Below are positions 9,801-16,421 of a stretch of DNA of 64,000 nt, one piece after another. The number at the start of each line of letters is the position of its first letter. The stretch's first letter is position 1. Both the position numbers and the translations under genes were made by a program. This stretch comes from JABDOU01 sp041567895 (GTDB taxonomy: Bacteria; Actinomycetota; Acidimicrobiia; Spongiisociales; SHLN01): NCBI GenBank assembly GCA_041567895.1, contig JBFGAX010000006.1:5973-69972 (forward strand), given 5' to 3'. The notes under the pieces were generated by a model, which had not been told where the DNA came from, did no database searches, and saw nothing but the letters and a program-made list of their open reading frames with translations.

Positions 9801-10361
9801 GGATTCGATACCCCCGGCATGTTCCGGCCCTCGAACGGCTTTGTGTATATCACGAATCGTGCGCAAACTGGCGTCGCCGAGCGGGAATTCTTCTACGGCC
9901 AGGGCGGCGACATCCCGATCGTTGGCGACTGGAACAACAACGGGTGCGACACTCTGGCGATATATCGGTCAGGAGAAGTGTTTGTTCGAAACTCCCTCGG
10001 GACCGGGGTTGCCGACTTTTCATATTTCTTCGGCGACAACGGAGATCGACCCTTTGCCGGGGATTTCGACGGCGATGGAGTGACGAGTGTCGGCCTGTAT
10101 CGCGAGACCACCGGATTTGTCTATTTTCGCGACTCGCTCACGAGCGGTAAGGCCGAGCAGTCCTTCTTCTACGGAATTCCCAGTGACAAGATCATTGCAG
10201 GCGACTACGACGGGGACAGCAAGGAAACCGTCGGCATCTTCCGGCCTTTCGAAAGCCGCTTCTACCTGTCGAATGTGAATGCGCAACGTGCCGCTGACCT
10301 CATGATCGACATCGAAGGAGCTTCGGGCTGGATTCCGACCGTGGGGCTCCTGCCAATCTGA
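6822..10361 (+). CDS. Secreted glucose/sorbosone dehydrogenase-like protein with PKD and repeat modules
   Basis: From the GTG at 6822, preceded by GGGAAGGG, the product has about 1179 residues; a GTG at 6792 would add ten. A signal peptide ends near AGAHD. Residues about 45-460 form a six-bladed propeller of the PQQ glucose/sorbosone dehydrogenase family, with LVFGPDGALYVSSGEG and GLRNPYRM. A PKD-like domain follows (NLSFSWDVDNDGEFDDG), then Ig-like domains. The last roughly 220 residues hold repeats with GDWDCDG and GDFDGDG calcium-type loops. These repeats closely resemble the N-terminal module of the protein at 31193-33289. The role is probably extracellular carbohydrate oxidation or binding; the substrate is unknown. 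Confidence 0.82.
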   Translation: MESIGRRVVRTRVVLGILAIVAAISWTGLGAPAGAHDSGDDLAVSIVPVVSGLSQPTAVEISPDGRFFILEKDGKLKVANGEGQSATTVLDIQTEVHSQLDRGLLGLALHPDFPANDSVYISYTYDAPIGGTAPTYGNGNCPNPDVDGCPATGKILKLRINPTNQITSQQTLVHGAWCYQFPTHSLGDLVFGPDGALYVSSGEGANPVTADYGQIGSNPCGDPSFEGGAVRSQDLETNFNPTGDPITWSGAIVRLDPNTGQARSDNPLVQGQPQGTPSAADDPLIAYGLRNPYRMTFRPGTNDLWIGDVGWGYAEEINVHTNPDGFVENFGWPCYEGPSPQGVYQSKNIPICNALYGQPSRVEAPYYAYVHESQPGGSECQAEGSAISSLEFIDGAPYPSSLDGSLVVADYGVGCIWLMEPGGNGLPDPGHVETLATGRYTTDITRAPNGSLYVVDIVFGTVSRLDLAGSGAAPIARVTASPPGGSTAPLSVTFDARTSSGTNLSFSWDVDNDGEFDDGIGAVITRTLQRGTHLVSVRASNGAFSDVATVSVPVGNSPPTVTITSPASSATFSAGDVIVLDASASDPDGTQLTDANYEWQLLLHHCTGQDCHQHFEGTYTGRRQSVQGSSHPYPSYMEAVLTVHDGMGGTTTVSREIQPVPATLTVRTDPPGGKIQLTPDLVATPASQVVIARSELSISAPARQVIGGQTYGFVGWSQGGPRSQELTVAADMTATARYALDNTSVAVSPASIIMPNAFVGQTTTATITVTTSGPATSVPGYIEAATVSGAGLALGAIPDAVPVNASATIPVTFSPTVSGSINGQATLVINGKNYTVPITASATLAPIATLQVPSDAGEIGRIIQGVPRRFGVRLAAVGEPYERPIRITGASSTDPRISIVDVPTLINVGETGVVTISVSEDELGVFNSELVVLVGLERVTIALRAGVSEEADSPALFDPTTGRWQVTDVYGDTRYFYYGNPGDVPLLGDWDCDGFDTPGMFRPSNGFVYITNRAQTGVAEREFFYGQGGDIPIVGDWNNNGCDTLAIYRSGEVFVRNSLGTGVADFSYFFGDNGDRPFAGDFDGDGVTSVGLYRETTGFVYFRDSLTSGKAEQSFFYGIPSDKIIAGDYDGDSKETVGIFRPFESRFYLSNVNAQRAADLMIDIEGASGWIPTVGLLPI

Positions 10362-10416
10362 TAACGGTTTTGTCGCGCGCCACGTATACCTTCACAGCAA
10401 CCGGAAAGGAGGGTGC

Positions 10417-10785
10417 ATGGATCGCACCAGCATTCCGGAGGACGATCTGTTAGCTGACGATGAAGATGTGAACATCGTCTTGCTGCGCGGCAACGTCGTC
10501 GCCGAACCCGAAATCAGACATTTTGATTCGGGCTCGGTCTCGATTCGATATCTGACAACAGTTCGGGTAACGGAGCCGAGACGCAGACTCGATGTGATAC
10601 CAGTCACACTATGGGACCCGCCCGAAGATCTCATGAGGCACCCGGGGAGGTCGCACGATCGTATTTGGGTTCTCGGTTCGGTGCAGCGACGCTTCTGGCC
10701 GATGGCGTCCGCCGATCGCAGCCGCAGCCGGATCGAAGTAGTCGCGAACCGCATCGATATCGGAGCCGGGGGAGATTTCGGCTAG
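10417..10785 (+). CDS. Small single-stranded DNA-binding-protein-like OB-fold protein
   Basis: The 122-residue protein contains an SSB-like OB-fold core: NIVLLRGNVVAEPEIR, then SIRYLTTVRV, then PVTLWDPP and VLGSVQRRFW. It lacks the long disordered linker and acidic C-terminal tip that replicative SSB uses to recruit partners, so it is probably an accessory SSB paralogue. An almost perfect SD (AAAGGAGGG) lies just upstream of the ATG, and a TATACC -10-like box lies near 10388. The next gene begins 13 bases after its stop. Confidence 0.68.
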   Translation: MDRTSIPEDDLLADDEDVNIVLLRGNVVAEPEIRHFDSGSVSIRYLTTVRVTEPRRRLDVIPVTLWDPPEDLMRHPGRSHDRIWVLGSVQRRFWPMASADRSRSRIEVVANRIDIGAGGDFG

Positions 10786-10798
10786 CCTTTCCCGCTCA

Positions 10799-12286
10799 AT
10801 GACGTCCCTGGCCATCGCGGCCCCTACACAACTATCGGTGGATGCCGCGCTTTCGATCGCCGCGGACGGTGGCAACGCCGTCGACGCAACGCTGGCGGCA
10901 TTGCTCGTTGACCTCGTCGTGAACCCGGGCGTTGTGTCTCCGGGTTCCGGTGCGTTCATAACGGTGGAACCGGTTGAGGGAGATGCCGTTACGATTGACG
11001 GGTACTGCGCGATGCCGGGGCTGGGTCGAGATCGAAATCGACCCATTTCGACCCGGGTGGCCTCCATGGAGTACGGAGGCGGGATTACCACGGTCGTCGG
11101 TCACGGTTCGGTGGCAGTGCCCGGCGTGTATGCGGCCATTGCATCGACGTGGGAGCGCTTCGGCTCGTTGTCCTGGCGGCGACTGTTCGACGGAGCGATC
11201 GAGGTGGCCGCCGACGGATATCCGGTTCCAGATGCCTCGGCTTACTACTTCCAATATTCACACCTCGACGCGTACGGGTGGCAAGACGAAAGCTACCGCG
11301 CGCTCCATGACGAACAGGGAACGGTTCGGTCGGTCATCAAACACACCCACCTCGCCGAGACTCTGCAACGCATCGCAGAGCTCGGCGCCGACGACTTCTA
11401 CCGGGGCGAGACAGCCCGGCGGATTGTGGCGGAGATGGAAGCTGGAAACGGGTTGATAACACAGCGTGATCTTGCCGAATATCGGGCCCTCGATCGGACG
11501 CCGATTCACGTACAGGTTGGCGATTGGGCGATCGCAACGAATCCCGCACCGGCCGTGGGAGGCGCTGCAATGGCTGCGATGGTTCGAATCGCAGAATCAC
11601 TGAGCGCGTGGGAATCAGTCGATCAAATGGCTGAAATTCAAGCCGCTGTGCTCGGGTATCGCCAGCTGATGCCCGCCATCGACCTCGAAGCGGAAGTAGC
11701 AGAGTTCCTGGACCGGTCCGCCACCGGCCTGCATGCCCTCACCGGTTCACCGAGCACGATACAGCTGTCGGCGGTTGGCGGCGATGGACTGGCAGTCTCC
11801 GTGACGGCTTCGGGAGGCTACGGGTCCGGTGTCATCGTCCCCGGGACCGGGATGTGGATGAACAACTGCCTCGGAGAAGTCGAGTTATCGCCTCGTGGTC
11901 TGTTTTCGGTTGAGCCGGGTAGGCGGCTGCTGTCGAACATGGCACCGACAGTGGCAAAAGGTCCGGGGGGCGAAGTTCTCGCCATAGGATCTCCGGGCGC
12001 GTCGCGTATCACCACAGCGATCATGCAGGTTCTCGGCAAACTCACCGCCCTGAACGAATCGCTGGCGAGGGCGGTCGAGTCCCCGCGTTTTCACATCGAT
12101 CTGGACAACAGCGACCCGACCTTTGTGCACGAGCCCGGAATCGAACCCCCGGCAGCCTGGCCGAGCCGTGCGTTCGACGGTCTCAATATGTACTTTGGAG
12201 GCGTCCAGGCCGCGCACCGATTGGCCGACGGCACTCTCGAGGCCGTTGCGGATAGCCGCAGGGCGAGCGTGGCCGCGACTATATAG
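10799..12286 (+). CDS. Divergent gamma-glutamyltransferase-family Ntn hydrolase
   Basis: The 495-residue protein has the GGT fold signature: DGGNAVDATLAA near the N-terminus, ADGYPVPD, and YGSGVIVPGTGMWMNN after the cleavage region. The autoprocessing Thr is usually followed by Thr-His. Here the equivalent stretch reads Thr320-Ile-Gln-Leu-Ser, so the nucleophile is kept but the next two residues differ. The Arg-rich substrate motif normally near residue 110 is not obvious. No signal peptide is visible, unlike secreted GGTs. It may be an acylase-like or unprocessed member. Its leader is about 4 nt if the TAGCCT at 10783-10788 is the -10 box. Confidence 0.82.
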   Translation: MTSLAIAAPTQLSVDAALSIAADGGNAVDATLAALLVDLVVNPGVVSPGSGAFITVEPVEGDAVTIDGYCAMPGLGRDRNRPISTRVASMEYGGGITTVVGHGSVAVPGVYAAIASTWERFGSLSWRRLFDGAIEVAADGYPVPDASAYYFQYSHLDAYGWQDESYRALHDEQGTVRSVIKHTHLAETLQRIAELGADDFYRGETARRIVAEMEAGNGLITQRDLAEYRALDRTPIHVQVGDWAIATNPAPAVGGAAMAAMVRIAESLSAWESVDQMAEIQAAVLGYRQLMPAIDLEAEVAEFLDRSATGLHALTGSPSTIQLSAVGGDGLAVSVTASGGYGSGVIVPGTGMWMNNCLGEVELSPRGLFSVEPGRRLLSNMAPTVAKGPGGEVLAIGSPGASRITTAIMQVLGKLTALNESLARAVESPRFHIDLDNSDPTFVHEPGIEPPAAWPSRAFDGLNMYFGGVQAAHRLADGTLEAVADSRRASVAATI

Positions 12287-12297
12287 CGACGACCCGC

Positions 12298-13020
12298 TCA
12301 GAAATGGGGCCATGGCAGCGCCGGTCGATCGAGTGGCGGTTGTGGATGCACGCGTGAGGTCAAGAGAGAAAGGGATCGTGACCGAAGCGCTCTGGCTTCT
12401 GGCTCTCCCAGGAGTTGGGCGACCTCTGTGAATACAGCCTCGTGCGCCACGAGCATTTCGACGGACTCGAGGAGCGATTCGGGAACCTCCATTCCTGCGA
12501 AGCTCCACAGCACCGTACGGAGTTTTTCTTCGGAGTGAAAAGCAAGTCCGTGATCGATCCCTATCGCGCGCTCGCCGACCAGGAAGATGTGCCCGACTTT
12601 GCGATCGGCGTTGTTGATGACGATGTCAAGGAGCGCGATCGGCCACAAATCCGCATCGGCGTTGTTGACCATGTCCACCAGCCGGGTCACATCGGTTTCG
12701 TGTTCAACGACTTCCTGCACAGAGCCCGGACCTGCTGGACCGTCGACGATGGCTGTACGCGGCACGCAGTCGAGGTGCATGACCTCACTGACCCGGTACG
12801 CGAGGTACTCCCGGCTCGGAAGCGTCGATACGTCGAAATCGTGTAGAGGGCGTTGACCAACTTCCGGTTTGTATATCAGCGCCCGACCGTCAACGGTTCT
12901 GGCTAGGAGTGTCGCATTTGATGCTTCAATGAATCGTCCTTCGAGTTCGGCGATTGGTGGTGGCCACGCATCAGCGTCGATGGCCGTTTTCCTTCGGACA
13001 GGCGACGCAGACCTCACCAT
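12298..13020 (-). CDS. SCO1664-family conserved actinobacterial protein
   Basis: The protein has GRFIEASNATLL, YKPEVGQRPLHDF, a SREYLAYRVSE helix, then VINNADRKVGHIFL and GIDHGLAF. These are the landmarks of the SCO1664 family (TIGR03843), which has a fold related to PI3/4-kinase-like phosphotransferases. It is the third gene of a trio conserved in Actinobacteria. The start is uncertain. The ATG at 13020 gives 240 residues and overlaps the upstream gene by 50 bases, but it has no SD; a non-ATG start nearer 12980 is possible. The long open frame upstream is a shadow of the DUF3090 gene. Confidence 0.78.
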   Translation of the reverse strand: MVRSASPVRRKTAIDADAWPPPIAELEGRFIEASNATLLARTVDGRALIYKPEVGQRPLHDFDVSTLPSREYLAYRVSEVMHLDCVPRTAIVDGPAGPGSVQEVVEHETDVTRLVDMVNNADADLWPIALLDIVINNADRKVGHIFLVGERAIGIDHGLAFHSEEKLRTVLWSFAGMEVPESLLESVEMLVAHEAVFTEVAQLLGEPEARALRSRSLSLLTSRVHPQPPLDRPALPWPHF

Positions 13021-13444
13021 CCATCGGCAGGCCGCATTTCGGGCACGGCTTTCTACCTTTGCCCACCGAGTCGAGCGCCTGGTAGCACATCGCAAGCACC
13101 TGAGACGGCGTGGCGGAGAACTCGATCGACGCCACCTCTGGATCTGTGGGTGCGAACTGGAAAGAGTATTCGTCGTCTCCAAAACCCACTGCAATCTGGC
13201 CGACTCTGAATATGACCTCCTCGGGCACGCCGATGTCGTCGGCGGGTTGTTCGGGAGGAAGTGGGTAGTTGGTTCGGAGCAGGTCGAGGCATCGTTCGGC
13301 GAGGCTTTGTACCTGTTGTTTTTCGAGAAGCATCCAATAGGAGGCGTCGTTGACACCAACTCTGACGAGAAAGGTCCGCTGTCCTGGTTCCCCAATAGCA
13401 CCGGCCGCGAAGGCGTCTACGTTGCCGAGATTCAATGCAACCAC
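12971..13444 (-). CDS. DUF3090 family protein with C-terminal zinc ribbon
   Basis: The 157-residue protein contains GEPGQRTFLVRVG, a helix around LEKQQVQSLAERCLDLL, and a C-terminal PCPKCGLPMDGEVCVACP with four Cys likely to bind zinc. These features define the DUF3090 family (TIGR03847), found almost only in Actinobacteria between the phosphomutase-like and SCO1664-like genes. The GTG start overlaps the end of the upstream gene by 13 bases, which implies translational coupling. Biochemical function is unknown. Confidence 0.85.
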   Translation of the reverse strand: MVALNLGNVDAFAAGAIGEPGQRTFLVRVGVNDASYWMLLEKQQVQSLAERCLDLLRTNYPLPPEQPADDIGVPEEVIFRVGQIAVGFGDDEYSFQFAPTDPEVASIEFSATPSQVLAMCYQALDSVGKGRKPCPKCGLPMDGEVCVACPKENGHRR

Positions 13445-14049
13445 CCCTCGATATCGGATCGGACGTTCACGGCCTGGATGGTGGGATGTCCGCTCCGTGG
13501 CAAGTCGAGAACGGTGATGCTCGATGGGGAAACAGATATCCGCTGAAACAGGTCCTGCGGGGCCCCCAGGTAGTGAGAAACGACAGATTTGATCACGTCT
13601 GCGTGTGTGACCACGATCACGAGATCTCCGGGTTTATGGAGATCGGAAATTCTTTCGCATCCGGCGATCGCCCGACTTTGTGCTTCTGCCAGACTTTCGC
13701 CCTTCGGGAATCGAACGCGGGACGGGGCACTGTAGAGGTGGCGCCACGCTTTGAGGCGATTGAGGTCTTTGAGCTTGCGACCGGACCATTCCCCATAGTC
13801 GATTTCTTCGAACGACTTCATCACCCGAGGTTTCATGGCAATGACCGATGCGAGCTCCGCGGCGGTCTCGCGGCATCGCTGGACCGGTGAGGTGTACAGT
13901 GCCGCAAACTTGCCCGACACGAATTGCGCCGCCGCATGTCGGGCGCTGGTCTTGCCCGCTTCGCCGAGACCTACACCGGGTGTCCTACCGGTGAGAACGG
14001 AACCGGTCTCTGGCGTAGGGGCGTGTCGAACGAAGAAGAGCCTCGGCAT
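13432..14049 (-). CDS. Histidine phosphatase superfamily protein (MSMEG_4193-type)
   Basis: This is a phosphoglycerate-mutase-like protein with the catalytic RHAP motif (FFVRHAPTPETG), an EIDYGEWSG motif, and a later VVTHADVIKSVV with the second catalytic His. It heads the MSMEG_4193/DUF3090/SCO1664 trio; family TIGR03848. I choose the ATG at 14049 (205 residues) over 14061 because a TATGCT -10 box at 14062-14057 overlaps the first ATG and would put transcription start one base before the second. The substrate is unknown; the family lies near mycothiol genes in mycobacteria, but none is visible here. Confidence 0.85.
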   Translation of the reverse strand: MPRLFFVRHAPTPETGSVLTGRTPGVGLGEAGKTSARHAAAQFVSGKFAALYTSPVQRCRETAAELASVIAMKPRVMKSFEEIDYGEWSGRKLKDLNRLKAWRHLYSAPSRVRFPKGESLAEAQSRAIAGCERISDLHKPGDLVIVVTHADVIKSVVSHYLGAPQDLFQRISVSPSSITVLDLPRSGHPTIQAVNVRSDIEGWLH

Positions 14050-14129
14050 CGCCGGAAGCATAACGTGACGCTCCGTTGTGATCCTTTCGAACGTCGGGTA
14101 GCAGAAGGAGCGAAGGTAGGCTCACGTCG

Positions 14130-14792
14130 ATGTTTCGGGTCCTGGCCCAGCCGCGATGGTCCTTGGGCCTCCTCGTTGTCATTGTTGCCGCCGTTGGCTT
14201 CGTACTGCTCGGCTTCTGGCAACTGTCCAGACACGACGAGCAACAGGTTCGAAATGTGGCTTTGGCGAATCAAGAGCTCGTCGTCGGGTTGTCGCCGGAA
14301 GCCGGTGCATACCAGCTGGTAGAGGTCGAAGGTTCGTGGGAACCGGATTCGACCTTTGAGCTGGTACCTCGCAATCGAAATGGTGTGCTTGGTGCCTCGG
14401 TTGTATCGATATTTCTGACGCGCTCGGGCGAGTATCTGGCGGTTGACCGCGGGTGGACTGACGCGATTGGAGAACTGCCAGAACCAGCACCCCTCGAGTC
14501 GGTCACGATCATCGGGCGGCTCATCGAGAGTCAGGATTTCGGGAGCGGTCCTTTGGCAGCCCGTAGATACGGCCGCCTCGATCTCGGCGCATTTGGTGCG
14601 GAGGTTGGAAAACCTCTGTTCCCACTTGCGCTCGTTGCCGATTCGATTTCCCCCGATTCCACCGAACTTGCTCGCGACCTCCAACTCACGCCGTCGTCGA
14701 CTCCACATCTGAGTTATGCCTACCAATGGTTCGCGTTCTCGGCCATTGTGGTGATCGGGTTCATATTGCTCCTTCGGAAAGTATCGAAGTGA
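14130..14792 (+). CDS. SURF1 family cytochrome oxidase assembly protein
   Basis: The 220-residue protein has an N-terminal helix ending in LLGFWQLSRHDEQ and a C-terminal helix preceded by HLSYAYQWFAFS. A periplasmic domain with VEGSW and VDRGW lies between them. This two-helix layout is that of SURF1, which helps insert heme a into cytochrome oxidase, so it implies aerobic respiration with an aa3-type enzyme. A TAGGCT box at 14117-14122 predicts a leaderless transcript. The stop overlaps the GTG of the next gene (GTGA). Confidence 0.87.
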   Translation: MFRVLAQPRWSLGLLVVIVAAVGFVLLGFWQLSRHDEQQVRNVALANQELVVGLSPEAGAYQLVEVEGSWEPDSTFELVPRNRNGVLGASVVSIFLTRSGEYLAVDRGWTDAIGELPEPAPLESVTIIGRLIESQDFGSGPLAARRYGRLDLGAFGAEVGKPLFPLALVADSISPDSTELARDLQLTPSSTPHLSYAYQWFAFSAIVVIGFILLLRKVSK

Positions 14793-15715
14793 CCACCTTG
14801 AGGCGCTCGGCCGCCGTAGCAATTGTGGGAGGTCTGGGATTGACGGCGCTCGGACTGGCGGCCGCCAGGGACTGGCGCCTTGGCCTGATTGTCAATTTTC
14901 GGCTGCAGCTGCTCTTCGGGTTCATGATTCTCGTCGCGATCATGATCGCGGTCGGGAACCGTCGGTGGCTCCTACCTGCCGTGGTGGGGCTCACGATCAA
15001 TGCCTTCCTGGTAGCTCCCTGGCTCGGTTTCGGCTCCGGCTCCGGCTCCGGCTCCGGGGAATCTGTCACCGTGCTCCATTTGAACTTGTTCGCGGCGAAC
15101 CGCGATTCGGCTGCGGTGGTGGAGTTACTTGAAGAGACGGACGCCGATATCGCCTTTCTCGCCGAGGCGACGGCCAGCTGGCGTCGTCGTCTCCGCGGCG
15201 TGGAGATTCCGTTCGAGGTGGTGGCGACTCCCGGGGACGTTCGATTTGGAATCATCGCTCTTTCGAAGATTCCGGTTGAGACCCGGGTGCTGGGCGTGAG
15301 TACGTTCCAGCTGCCGACACCCTTGCTGTCGTTTGAGCTCGACGGCGAGCCCATCACGGTCATGAGCTTTCATACGACCAGTCCGGTCAATGTTCGACGC
15401 GATGCTGCTCGCGACGAACAACTCATGGCGCTCAGTGATCTCGTAGCATCCGTCGAGGGACATGGAGTTCTCATCGGCGATCTCAACGCGACGCCGTGGA
15501 CGCCGGGCATGTCCCTGATCGAAGATGCCGGATACGAAAACTCCCTTCGCAGCTCCGGATTGCAGCCGAGCTGGCCTGCGGGGCTCGGTCCGTTCATGAT
15601 TCCCATCGATCACGCGTTCCACTCCGAGGGTCTCGAGGTGGTCACACGAAGGACGGTAGCGAGTTCTGGATCGGACCATCTCGGAATCGAAATCGAGTTG
15701 GCTCTCAAACGCTAG
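14789..15715 (+). CDS. Membrane-anchored endonuclease/exonuclease/phosphatase family protein
   Basis: From the GTG overlapping the SURF1 stop the product has 308 residues. It has two or three membrane helices (about residues 5-80), a GSGSGSGS linker, then an EEP domain with VLHLNLFAANRDS, GDLNATPW and a C-terminal GSDHLGI. These carry the metal-binding Asn/Asp/His residues of the family, whose members cleave phosphodiesters in nucleic acids, lipids or inositol phosphates. The catalytic domain is probably outside the membrane. The open frame reaches back to 14726, but the coupled GTG at 14789 fits better. Confidence 0.82.
   Translation: MTTLRRSAAVAIVGGLGLTALGLAAARDWRLGLIVNFRLQLLFGFMILVAIMIAVGNRRWLLPAVVGLTINAFLVAPWLGFGSGSGSGSGESVTVLHLNLFAANRDSAAVVELLEETDADIAFLAEATASWRRRLRGVEIPFEVVATPGDVRFGIIALSKIPVETRVLGVSTFQLPTPLLSFELDGEPITVMSFHTTSPVNVRRDAARDEQLMALSDLVASVEGHGVLIGDLNATPWTPGMSLIEDAGYENSLRSSGLQPSWPAGLGPFMIPIDHAFHSEGLEVVTRRTVASSGSDHLGIEIELALKR
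15032..15055 (+). repeat. Hexanucleotide microsatellite GGCTCC x4
   Basis: Four tandem GGCTCC units inside the EEP-family gene encode the (Gly-Ser)n linker between membrane helices and the catalytic domain. In-frame expansion or contraction would only change linker length. Confidence 0.9.
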
Positions 15716-15732
15716 AAGATCAGCTTTGAGCG

Positions 15733-16386
15733 CTACAGCTCCTCTACCGCCAACAGCACTTCTTCGAGGTCGAATGATCCAAACCACTGGAAGCGTCCCG
15801 TCCCGGTTTCATCAAACAGTATTGCACCAGGTTGACCCCGCACTCCGAGTTGCTGCCAGGAGTCGAATCCCGGGTCCCAGAGCATCGGGAACGATTTCGT
15901 GTCATAGGTTTCGACAAAGTCGAGTGCTTCCTGATAGGAGTCCTGAGTTCCGAGGCCGATGACCTGTACTGTTTCGGAGTGTTGTCGAGCAAACTGCTCG
16001 ACCGCCGGCGCCTCACGCCGACAGAACGGTCAGTGGGGAGCCCAGAACCACAACAGCACCGGTTTGTCGAGCGTAGCGAAGAACCTGGTATTGACCTGAC
16101 CACCGGCGAGATCCTCGACGACAACATCGGGGAACTGCGATTCGGGAAATGGCCCGTTGATGGGGTCAACCTCGGCAGGCTCCGTCTCGGGAGCCTGGCC
16201 ATCGGCAGGTTCTGGTGGGACGGGTTGGTCGTCGGTGCCGCTCTCGTCGGCTGTGGTAGCAGGAGCAGTGGTCGGGACTGTGGACGGAGTCGTGGTTGGA
16301 ACCGGGGTCGGAGCGGATGTGGTGCCGCCACAGGAGGCGAGCACGAGAGCAGCCGCGACCAGCGCGAGCGAAAGGCGGGTTTTCAT
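15733..16386 (-). CDS. Putative selenoprotein: TlpA/redoxin-like lipoprotein with UxxC (in-frame TGA)
   Basis: From the ATG at 16386 the frame encodes a lipoprotein signal (lipobox LASC near residue 19), a Pro/Thr-rich linker and a thioredoxin-fold domain reaching WFWAPH. A TGA follows at 16032-16030 (codon 119), and the same frame continues PFCRREAP to a TAG at 15733-15735, 98 residues later. TlpA-type proteins read W-C-x-x-C-R-x-E-x-P here, so TGA sits exactly on the first catalytic Cys and the motif becomes Sec119-Pro-Phe-Cys122. The cis-Pro region (GVRGQPGAILFD) is intact. TGA is a normal stop in neighbouring genes. The gene starts 35 bases after modC, as the last gene of that operon. Likely role: extracytoplasmic thiol/selenol redox. 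The alternative is a nonsense mutation. Confidence 0.82.
15984..16024 (-). promoter_or_regulatory. Candidate bacterial SECIS hairpins after the in-frame TGA
   Basis: Two stem-loops follow the TGA. Starting 6 nt after it, CUGUCGGCG pairs with CGCCGGCGG (9 bp with two G-U pairs, loop UGAGG). Starting 28 nt after it, GUCGAGCA pairs perfectly with UGCUCGAC (8 bp, loop GUU, with the loop G 36 nt from the TGA). Bacterial SECIS elements have a small apical loop with an early G about 16-37 nt after the UGA, so both are candidates. They share one base and cannot both form fully. Confidence 0.6.
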
Positions 16387-16421
16387 CACGTGTACAACGT
16401 GCTGCGTGGCCCGAATGTTCC

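Noticed and set aside
12298..13401. 367-codon version of the SCO1664-like gene
   Set aside because: The first 127 codons shadow the DUF3090 gene in another frame.
16030..16032. TGA as plain stop ending a short lipoprotein
   Set aside because: The downstream frame is open for 98 codons and continues the thioredoxin fold with the second Cys in register; a stop is still possible and is kept as the refutation case.
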